The translations under genes were made by a program, and so were the position numbers. Under the pieces are notes generated by a model. That model worked only from the letters and a program-made list of their open reading frames with translations, was not told the DNA's origin and ran no database searches. From Brachycybe producta (Eukaryota > Arthropoda > Diplopoda > Playtdesmida > Andrognathidae), in contig JAUPFP010000009.1 of the NCBI GenBank assembly GCA_036925085.1, forward strand, positions 4,946,233-5,010,232: 64,000 nucleotides of DNA, in the 5' to 3' direction. Below are positions 10,101 to 18,743 of this stretch, piece by piece (within the stretch, counting starts at the first letter, position 1; each line of letters starts with the position of its first letter).

Positions 10101-13100
10101 GAGATATCCAATGTCAAAGGCCATAATATTAAGCTTAAGAAGAGAATCATTTTTTAAAACTTTTGCGTGAAATGAAATTAGAATTTTTGCGTTCTGTTTA
10201 GAAACGCACGGCAATTAACATTAGGCTGAAAACTTTATTTCATTTTAGTATTAAATAAGAGTGACGCCTGAATAGAGACGAGTGCAAATCGACGCTATGT
10301 CATCATCTCAGCGATCGGTCTAATATCTGCTTGTGTACGCTCGCCTGCTGAGCTTTGAATTAGTTTTAAAAATTGTTTCTTATGAGCTTCATTTTTGCTG
10401 ATTTTTTGTGGGACAATTTTAACTGGGAAGACGCCAAGAATTGAAGGTAGAGGCTAGCATCGACGTGAATTTACTAAAAAAAAAGAATAAACAAATGAGC
10501 GGTTAAGTAGCATCCAGCATATGCATTTTGAGCAGTATTTTTATAAATTATTTTCTAAATTATATATGCATTTTTGCTATTTAGCTTCTCATTTCTTTAT
10601 GCTTTTTTTTTCGCTACCTCCACGTCACTGCCAGCCTTTACCTCCAACCCTTTTAAATCGTCCCGGTTTATATTCGTTCCAAAAAAAAAAATCATTCCAG
10701 CTGGGATACAGCCTCAAAACGTAAATGCTTTTAATGCTCATACCTATTAAGATGCCAAACAGAATATTTAGTATTGGCATAAAGAACATGTCTTTGGCTT
10801 GTATTGGATTGCCATTATATTTATCTACAAATTCGAAAATTTTGAGAACTTCGTCGGAGATTACACCATCCATCTTGCTCTTGTCGAAACCTAGATTTCG
10901 AAGGAGTTTCATAGTTAGTGCCTTTCTTTCTTTCATTTGTGGTCCGTCGATGGTGACAATATCTAGAGATCGAAAAGAGAAGAAAACATAATTGAAAATC
11001 GTTTAATTTGTTTGTAAATGAAACGTTTACTGTGTTCAGACTGCAACTGGAATTGAATACCGGATTATAGTAAATGCGGAATTCGAACAGTTTTGATGCC
11101 AGTTTTGACAATGCATTCTCTATGCTGCACTTGGACTCTTGACCCTCTGCCATAGGCCTTTATGGCTGCTTGCAGAGTAATTTTTCAAATTCAAATTCAC
11201 TACTGTGTCCAGACGGCCACTTTCAATCAGGTTTTCAGGCTGCTTTGTTAGTTATAGCGATTTTAATGGAAATAAACCACATATTTATATTCGTGTGGAT
11301 TGGCATGATAAATTTGTATTTTTGTTGAATTTAAAAAGCGCCTTAACTCATGTTGTTCGCAAAGCATTATGGGTATGTGCACTTAGATTAATCCAGTATT
11401 GAATCTACCTCAGGAGGTGGACTAACTATTTCAGGACTGAATACAGTACTGGATTGGGTATTTAATACTGTATTAAGTGCAAGTGTGAACACAGTATTTG
11501 AGACTATATCTGCTGTGACTGAGATCAGGTATGATGCAATAACTGGTATAGAAATTTAACATGGTGTGTTCGGTTTTTGTCGTTTTGCATGGTTATTTTA
11601 GAAACACAATTCAAAGTGCAATAAACACTCAAATATAAATAATGATTTTCGTGCAGCAAATGCTTTGAAAGTGAATTTCATTGTTGAATAGCCTTTAGTA
11701 CAAATGTCCTGTAACTTGTTCTTGTAGTGTTAAAGAAAAGAATGGCCAACCTTATCCAAATTTATCATAATGCTTAGTTGGCTTGACGTTGGTTTACGAA
11801 AAGTGTCTTTCAGTGTATTTGTTTAAGAGCCTAGATACATCGTTTACTTCAAAATTCTCCGAATGTAGGCGCTGCGATCGTTGTTGATTGAAAAACGGTT
11901 TTTTAACGTTTTTTCTCCCGGTTCGAAGTCACATAATAATTAATAGAAAAATAATTTCGCGTGCTAATCTTATAAAAAGCAATCAGCGTGAAGCCAATAG
12001 ATTAATGCACGTGCTAATTTTTGTGTGATTGTTCTAAGTCGTTTTTAATGGGAGTTCTTCAAATGTTTGGGTGACGGTTTTTTGGCCCTATGGGACTTAA
12101 CATGGAGTTAAAAAAAACGTAAGATTTTAAATGTTATTTAAAAATAGAAAGCCCTTTTAAAATTTAGAAAAAGGATTAACCCTGAGGACAATAAACACGT
12201 GTAAGTACGTGCTAATTTTTCTGATTGCTCTAAATCATTTTTAATCAGAGTTCTCTTAACTTTTGTTGGACGGTGTTTTAGTCCTATGGGACTTAACATG
12301 GAGTTTAAAAACGTACGATTTTAAACGTTATTAAAAAATAGAAGGACCTTTTCAAAATTTATAAAAAGGAAACATTGTGAAGCCAATACATGAAAGTATG
12401 TGCTAATTATTTTGTTATTGTTGTAAATCGTTTTTAACGAGAGTTTTTCAAATGTTTGTGGGACGGTTTTGGGGCCAATGGGATTTAACATGGGGTTAAA
12501 AAAACGAACGACTTTGAACGTTGTTTAAAAATAGAAGGACCTTTTTAAAAATTATATAAATCGAGCACGTGAAGAACAATACTTTTTATTGCATTTTGCG
12601 CTTTACTGTATTTTAATTGAGCGATTGTGAGGCGATTTCTTTCAGTTTTAGTAACACCCTATAGTAACACTCATTTGCCTCGTTGTCGTCTGCTCAAAAC
12701 AAGAAGATGGCGGTGTATCTAGGCTCTTAAGAGGCTATCGGCATGTTTAAGATAATTATGATGAAATACCTGGAAGAACCGTTTAACATTGGGCGTTTGG
12801 TTTTCTTTTGCAAGGATTCGTTTCACGCAAGAGCTATTTTTTAACCATAATTTAGAGTACAATAAAGCACTCAAATATACTGTGAATTCACTTATACTTT
12901 TGCAAAACCCAGTTATGGGTCTTTTCTATTTTAAAAGAAATTCTGAAAATGGCCAACATGCTAATTTCATATAGGCGAACAAAAATTAATCGCTAAAACT
13001 TGATTCCTTTCTCCAAAAAAACAAGTCAGTAAAAATAAAGGAAGGAAAATAACGACAGCCTTAGTAATTAGACAATTAGTCAAATGACAGTAAATTGCGC

Positions 13101-13710
13101 CAGAAGCCTGCATACAAATGTTGTACATGGCAAATTGCAAATATCTGTCTAAAACCCGGCCAACATTTTGCTTGCCAACTTTCCTTGGCCATTTAAACAG
13201 CTGACAAATTGCTGTTTTATAAACATCGAAAAATGAGATTGCCATAACTTTAATCCTGTAAGCTTAAGAGTGTGAATTTTAAAAGTAAAACACACGCTTT
13301 TAAGAGGTCTTTTTTTTTTTCTCCTGAATTTCTTGTTACAAAAACCAACAGACGAAAAATATTGTTTCGTTACCCATTTTCTTTGTAAGTTTCTGGGGGA
13401 CGTATAACGTTGCTCGTCCGGAGAAAATGTCCGATTGATCCACCAGTGCTGCTTTGACTATGTTCCAGTCATTGAGGACAATGAATTTTTTTCCAAATGA
13501 TTGCAGCGAGTATATTCCACCGTAGATTTTGTTCAGGTCGCTTAATTTTCTAGCATCGTGCTCTATGACTTCCCAGTTGCCCAATATCGGAAATGGCCGT
13601 GGACCGGGAGGCAAATTGTTGTATTTACTTTTGTTATGGCTCCACCACCATAAGTAAGCAAGTACGGTGAAGAGACTCACGAGTATAGTAGTGTTATAAT
13701 CGACTTCCAT
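7160..13710 (-). CDS. Cytochrome P450, CYP2 clan, gene A (6 exons, complete)
   Basis: This is a microsomal heme-thiolate monooxygenase. Exons in transcript order are 13710-13374, 10962-10744, 8557-8234, 7949-7769, 7676-7417 and 7344-7160. All have GT-AG borders and phases 1,1,1,2,1, and join to 1506 nt (501 aa plus TGA). The N-terminus has a hydrophobic anchor (about residues 8-24), then the proline hinge PPGPRPFPILGN. The I-helix oxygen-activation motif AGVET is at about 307-311, the K-helix ExxR (EIHR) at 364-367, FRPERF at 417-422 and the heme loop FLIGGRACLG at 438-447 with ligand Cys445. The length is normal for the family. One oddity is that the C-helix WxxxR has become MxxxK (122-126). 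The substrate is not predictable; xenobiotic or lipid oxidation with a P450 reductase at the ER is the family role. Introns 1 and 2 are loaded with transposons. The exon joins are my inference but all keep frame. Confidence 0.93.
8927..9910. mobile_element. hAT-like element in gene A intron 2
   Basis: It starts CAGTGGTTCTCAACC and ends in CCCCTGGAACCACTG, with flanks GAATAAAC and AAATAAAC (7 of 8 matching). These are classic hAT ends. A non-LTR retrotransposon tail (9395-9797) is nested inside, and no transposase is present. Confidence 0.65.
9395..9797 (+). pseudogene. Non-LTR retrotransposon 3' end (RT C-terminus plus 3' UTR)
   Basis: The frame to 9612 includes FARTDSYYWSF and RRIRQWNSL, the conserved C-terminal tail of CR1/L2-like reverse transcriptase proteins. 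The following 185 bp ('TCTGCCATAGG...GGCTGCTTGCAGAGTAA') recurs at 11102-11203, 17490-17560 (reverse) and 32818-32900, so it is the 3' UTR of one family. It is a 5'-truncated dead copy. Confidence 0.7.
11102..11203 (+). mobile_element. Non-LTR retrotransposon 3' UTR fragment in gene A intron 1
   Basis: It matches the tail of the 9395-9797 element from 'TTTTGACAATGCATT' to 'GCAGAGTAATTTTTCAAATT'. It is a severely 5'-truncated insertion. Confidence 0.65.
11827..12726. mobile_element. 900-bp TTAA-flanked DNA element in gene A intron 1
   Basis: Terminal inverted repeats GAGCCTAGATACA/TGTATCTAGGCTC are flanked by TTAA on both sides (11823-11826 and 12727-12730). The interior has three diverged tandem units of about 190 bp (starting about 11985, 12190 and 12370), each with 'GTGCTAATT', 'GGGACTTAACATGG' and 'AATAGAAGG'. 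A TTAA target fits piggyBac- or Kolobok-like transposition. No ORF is present. Confidence 0.65.
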
Positions 13711-13741
13711 TTCTTACTAAAAAAAACAAAATCTTAAAATG

Positions 13742-13798
13742 TCGTGTCTGAGTCAACAAGTCATGATGTAGCATCCTGACTTGTTGACTCAGACACGA
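13742..13798. promoter_or_regulatory. 22-bp perfect inverted repeat upstream of P450 gene A
   Basis: The arms 13742-13763 and 13777-13798 are perfect reverse complements (22 bp) around a 13-nt loop. The repeat ends 31 bp upstream of the gene A ATG. Each arm contains TGAGTCA/TGACTCA, the consensus core of AP-1 and small-Maf/CNC sites. It could be a paired regulatory site, a hairpin in the 5' leader, or a tiny palindromic transposon remnant. The structure is visible; the regulatory role is inference. Confidence 0.55.
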
Positions 13799-13949
13799 AT
13801 GTAGAAATTACCATATGGTTTGTATTATAAACGTGTCTGCTAAACTGTCGGAGCCAATTTATTTCCTTCAATTCATAGGTCTTTTATCAACTTTTGGCCT
13901 TGTAATTATACAAAACAAAAAATATGATTAGATTAGGGTATAGCCATGT

Positions 13950-14388
13950 GGACTGACGGTGTGTTCCCTTTCAGTCGAAATTTTTTTCCGTCGACAAGCC
14001 TCAGGGATTGGATTGGAGGCTAACAGTGACGTCAATAAAAAGTAATAGGGAGCGGTGAGGAGCGAAATAGTTATAGGAGAGCTGTAGAAATGAAAGAGGG
14101 GGAGATATGTAGGCCTTTTTATTTAACAATACGTTTAGTTTACATTCGGTTCGGTTAGGTTTCATTAGGTTCGGTTAGGTTTCACTAGGTTCAGTTTGGT
14201 TTGGTTTGGGGTTAGGTTAGGTAAGGTTAGGGTTTAGGCTAGGGAGAAAGGGTTATATTTTTTTTGGTAGCTCTTTCATTCACCGCTCCCTATTACTTTT
14301 TATTGACGTCACTGTTAGCCTCCAATCCAATCCCTGATTCTTGTCGACGGAAAAAAATTCGACCGAAAGGGATACCGCCGAACTGACT
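13950..14388. mobile_element. Fold-back element with about 110-bp arms
   Basis: The arms 13957-14060 and 14278-14384 are inverted (shared 'GTGACGTCAATAAAAAGTAA', 'GGGATTGGATTGGAGGCTAA' and 'CCGTCGAC'). The centre carries degenerate 'GGTTAGGTTTCA' units. Flanks GGACTGAC and GAACTGAC suggest an 8-bp duplication with one mismatch. It lies upstream of gene A. Confidence 0.65.
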
Positions 14389-14418
14389 TGAACTGAGCGT
14401 TTATAAACAATCGGCTAC

Positions 14419-14462
14419 GCCATAGCCTCCTTATATAGAGAGGTATATAAGGAGGCTATGGC
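14419..14462. repeat. 19-bp perfect inverted repeat
   Basis: Arms GCCATAGCCTCCTTATATA and its complement (14444-14462) flank the 6-nt loop GAGAGG. It is compact enough for a transcript hairpin. Its origin is unknown. Confidence 0.6.
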
Positions 14463-14522
14463 TAAGCTGTTTGTGTTGGCTGTTTTTGGCGTTGGAACTG
14501 CAATTATACATTTTACAAGCTT

Positions 14523-14732
14523 TTATTTAAGTTGACATGAGGGTTGTCCAGTTTGCGTGAACTTGTATTTCTCCTTTTTCAACCAACTTCCCCCATAACC
14601 TAGAGGGGTGATATTTTCTAATCTGTAGCCTCTACTACTGTGCGACCCTGTTAATCTATCATATTTTGACGGAAGATCCTTGAATGACCTGTTCCAAGAT
14701 CCTGCCGTTATAGGAGGGTACTCCTTAAATAA
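14523..14732 (-). CDS. Candidate last exon of an unrecognised gene
   Basis: This is an open frame of 69 codons plus stop, preceded on the minus strand by a possible acceptor (TTGAAAAG at 14740-14733). The frame stays open as far as 14867. The C-terminal part reads LENITPLGYGGSWLKKEK and then ends in PSCQLK. The stop codon overlaps an AATAAA poly(A) signal (14527-14522). A diverged copy at 1622-2035 begins its similarity at the same 'TTGAAAAG', which supports an exon boundary there. I do not recognise the family. Upstream exons were not found between here and gene B. Confidence 0.45.
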   Translation of the reverse strand, partial: LFKEYPPITAGSWNRSFKDLPSKYDRLTGSHSSRGYRLENITPLGYGGSWLKKEKYKFTQTGQPSCQLK

Positions 14733-15600
14733 CTTTTCAAATTTAAAATGCAGAGTTAGACAACGATGTGGAAAAGTCAGGGGTGAATGTACTGTATTAC
14801 ATAGGCCTATTATGGGCAGTTCGCCATGATTCAAGAAGGATTCACGAATGACGTGTCCAGAATCCATTATGGAAGCTGTGTACGTGAATGACGGTCATTT
14901 GAAATTAAAAATGCAGGGTTAAGCAACCATGTGCGAATAATTAAAGGCATTATGCACCCCTTTATGCGCCCCAAAATTCCTTATATTTAAGGTTTGCAAT
15001 CAAAAAATCTAAACACGAATAAATAAACACCTATTCAACAAAGAAATTAACACCAAAAGAAAAAAATTAAACTCCTGTAGTCTCAAAAAAAAAAACATGT
15101 CTTAGAAAGTTATAATACAAATAAAAGCTTGTAACGAAAAACATAGTTTTTACGTATATACTCCCTATTCGTCCTGATTAATTTTTAAAACTGTTTTCAA
15201 TACTTCAATGCAAGAGGCTAGCTGGCAAAATGGCAGGTCGAGCAAATGCCAGAAGGGCCAGTAGTCATTTGAGCCAGTATTCAATAATTGGGCCGGTTGG
15301 TCTTTTTTTTTCAAACAAATATTGCCAATCCAGTATAAAATTAAAAAAACAAAACAATGGGTCGTTATTTTTCTTGTCTCCGCGTACAACTTTGTGTAGC
15401 CGGGTGTTTGTTGTTTTCGGGTTTTCGAATAAGTGCTGCGCTTTTGATAAATTGTATACTGATGGTTTCCCTTTATGAATTTGCTTACTGGAATACACAC
15501 AAAAACCGCTTTCATATAATTACACGCATGTAACATACACTTGTTTGTTGGTATATGTCATAACCTGTGTCATGTCGCACGAGCATATACTGTACAACGT

Positions 15601-16528
15601 CCCTCCTAAAAAAATCATGCAGAATTCTGTAAGGTTTTATTCCTTTTCTTACTGTGCATTGACTTTCTGCAGAACTTTTGAAATTCTGCATATTTTTATT
15701 CTGTAGAATTTATCTGCACACTGTGTATAACATTTCACTTGGAAATTGTAATGCTATTACAATAGTTAAATCTGCAGAACAATTCTACAGGAAATATTGC
15801 ACAGCATCAGCTGTGTACTCAAAACCCAACAGAGAAAACCTGCAGAAATATTTGTGATTTTAATATTTTTATTCTGCAGAATTTCTCTGCTTACTGTGCA
15901 TAAAATCTCATTTGAAAATCCTAATACATGGTTAAAAACATTTACAAATGTATTAGGGGATTTCCCCTTTTGAGTTCAGTTATGTTCAGTTATTTCATTT
16001 TTTTGAGTGGGTGTTTATTTTGAGTTTGTTTAGTTTTGGAAGTGTGGGTGTATGACTTCAGTTTGTAATGGTTATTTCATTACACTGTTTAGCTTATTGT
16101 CTGTCTGTCTTGCTTCAGAAAAGGTAAATTTTCTTAATTTTTGAAAATGGAAATGGTTTTAATCCTATTATTTCATTAAATGTTTTTGGATTGATTAATA
16201 ACATTTTTATTTTTTCATTTAAACTTTCCATTTTTAAGTGTAGGCATTGTTTTCACTGTGGCGAAATTAATTTGCTGGGTTAGAGTTTTGTGAAAAGGAT
16301 GAGGGTATATACAGAAACATAGCTGCAGAAATATTCTGCAAAATTCTGCACAGATAGTCTGTATAGCTCTGCAGAGATAGTCTGCATAACTCTGCTGAAA
16401 GATTCTGCATAATATAATCAACATAAAAATTCCTGAAGAAACAGTGTTCCAATTTTAGTCAGAAGGCCTCTGCAGAAACATGTAGATAAAATTCTACAGA
16501 ATCCTGATATAAAATTTCCAGGAGGGGT
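15601..16528. mobile_element. DNA element dense in CTGCAGAAT motifs
   Basis: Imperfect inverted ends start CCCTCCT and end AGGAGGGG. More than a dozen variants of 'TTCTGCAGAAT' occur in both halves, spaced 20-60 bp apart, with a plain centre. Repeated subterminal palindromes suggest transposase-binding arrays. No ORF is present. Confidence 0.5.
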
Positions 16529-16756
16529 AGCATAGAAAAGTCCAAAAGTACTGTGTGTATGTACAATTTTTTTAAAATTCAATTTAAGGATTTCTCATTT
16601 TCAAGATGAGGTAAGATATGTGGGCCGGGTATATCTTCAAACTGCCAGATCTAAATTTTTTTCCCAGCATGCCTCTGCTTGAATGATACGATAACAATGT
16701 AAGTAATTTTGATTGGAGAATTTTCATAAATAAACTTTTTAAGTGATAGTTATAAA

Positions 16757-17084
16757 TAGGGCTCGGATTTTGATGCAATATAAACCGGAATGTTTCTCAA
16801 TTTGTGGCCCAAGTGCCAATTTGTGAAGTAAACTCATCATCATCATCATCAACATCATTAGAGCAACTGCAATTATACTTTTTCTAATCAGAAAAGGCCG
16901 GTTAGAGAGGCTAAATGTCTGGTTACTATCAGTTGTCAACTAGAGTTCTAGCCTCTAACTATTTTTTTTAATTAAAAAAAAAAATAATCTTTTCTATCTA
17001 AACGAGATTGTTACTTCACAATTGGCACTTGGGCCACATATTGAGAAACATTCCGGTTGATATTGCATCAAAATCTGAGCCCTA
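16757..17084. mobile_element. hAT-type fold-back MITE, copy 1
   Basis: Ends TAGGGCTCGGATTTTG and its complement, nearly 90 bp each, are flanked by perfect GTTATAAA (16749-16756 and 17085-17092). The 8-bp duplication and TAGGG end fit hAT. Confidence 0.8.
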
Positions 17085-17489
17085 GTTATAAATAAATGCC
17101 CCTGTATTTTCAATGGAAATAAACGACAATAAAACAATTGATAAAAAGTTTTTCAATTAATTTTTCAATTAAAATAGCTTTATAAACGTTCGTTGAATAA
17201 GATTTTTCAATGTTGGAATTCTACTAAGAGATTTCAGTTTGAAGTTCAAGTGCTCCGTTCCTTTCTTGAATTATTGGGTATAAAATGTTTGCAAACAATA
17301 TACGAGGCTTGTCTCAGAAGTAATGAGAATGATTTATTTTAAAATTTCTTATTGAACATAAAGTTCTACAATTTAATGTTATCTCTCGATCAAAGTATGC
17401 TCGTTATGCACCGTTCGCAGTGGTAATTGTCATCCTGGTAACAATTCAGAAAATCTTTTTCCAAGAGGGTGTTCATATTACAATTACAC

Positions 17490-18000
17490 TTGCAATTAGT
17501 ACTCTGCTAGCAGCCAAATAGGCCTATGGCAGAGGGACATAAAAGTCCACATGCAGCGTTAAGCATTGTCAAGCACATATACATGCACATACAGTATATA
17601 AAAACAAAATGAATATACAAATATCAATCTCACAAAACAAAATGATCCCCATTCACCCCTGCCTCAGGAAGAGAGTTCCATTGTCTTATAATCCTAGGGG
17701 AAAAAAGACCAATAATATGAATCTGTCCGAGCAAAAATCTTCCTAATTTTCTTAAGAGTGGTCAGTCCTGCCCATGTATAGTGCTTTATGAATATCACTG
17801 GACTGCGGTTTAGGACAATCACCACGTGTAATTTTTCCAAACAATTTCAAACTTAACTCAGCCCTGCGATGTGCCAAACTATGCTATTGTAGCACTGACA
17901 GCATTTCAGTGACGTTATCTGTAAATCTGTGCCTGCCACAAACAAACCTAGCTGCCATATGCTGAACCATTTCAACTGAGTGAGTGTGACAGAGTGAGGA
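17490..18000 (-). pseudogene. Non-LTR retrotransposon RT C-terminal remnant
   Basis: Translated on the minus strand it shows VEMVQHMAARFVCG, then LAHRRAELSLKLFGKI, then FARTDSYYWSFFPRIIRQWN, interrupted by stops and frame changes. This is the C-terminal region of a CR1/L2-like reverse transcriptase. Its 3' UTR (about 17490-17570) matches the 9395-9797 family. Confidence 0.75.
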
Positions 18001-18037
18001 TTCCATACACTGCAGATGAGGCTGAACCAATGCAACA

Positions 18038-18260
18038 TTATGCTTTCTGCAACTGGCTTTCTGGATGTTGTCTACCGTCCCATGATGATGATGATGATGA
18101 TGATCTTTTAACAGACTTTAATCTTTGGGAAGAGGAAGAAGTCGTACATCCACCACACAGCCCGTATATGGTACTGTGCTATTTCTTCCTCTTCCCAAAG
18201 ATTAAAAACTAGTTAAAAAGTAATCATCAGGAACGATAGACAACATACAGAAAGCATGAT
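18038..18260. repeat. Fold-back repeat around a (GAT)n run
   Basis: 'TGCTTTCTG...GATGTTGTCTA' and 'TTTAATCTTTGGGAAGAGGA' recur inverted at 18180-18256. A short ATG-repeat lies at 18082-18102. It adjoins the non-LTR remnant. Confidence 0.55.
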
Positions 18261-18682
18261 GCAAGCTCTGAACACACTCACTGAAAAATACTTCCTGAAT
18301 TGTTACTAGGAATGGCAGAACCACTGGAAACGATGTATGCGTTTGCAATGAGTATACATTGAAGGCCATCACTTTAAAATAAATTCTTTCTAATTACTTT
18401 AGAAACAAGCTTTGTGTATTCTAGTATCTAGATAGGGATCTGGTGTATTATTATAGAAAGAATCTTAAAAATATGACGATCATATCTTATGATTGTACTG
18501 CTTTTGTTCTATACTTTTATTTATTTGACAGAATTCACGAGCAAAGTGATTGAAAGCACTTCTAATTTCTGAAACACTTTCTTGTTTCTATTAATTTTGA
18601 AGGTACGTTTACACTTGAAAACCCTCTTTAAACCATGAAACTTTCATTATAATAGTTCGAGTCTGTAGTTCGGAAATCTTAA

Positions 18683-18743
18683 TTCTTGTAATTTTTACAA
18701 GAACTAATGAATTAACTAATATTTTCTCCGAGAAAATATTAGT
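18683..18743 (-). other. Two adjacent hairpins at the stop codon and 3' UTR start of P450 gene B
   Basis: A 14-bp stem (18715-18728 paired with 18730-18743) has a single-base centre and contains the TAA stop. Directly downstream on the transcript is a second stem, TTCTTGTAA/TTACAAGAA (18683-18703) with a 3-nt loop. Both are AT-rich. They may be 3' UTR structures or simple palindromic leftovers. Confidence 0.45.

Noticed and set aside
14150..14240. GGTTAGG-rich stretch as an interstitial telomere
   Set aside because: Units are irregular and lie inside a fold-back element, so it is more likely part of that element.
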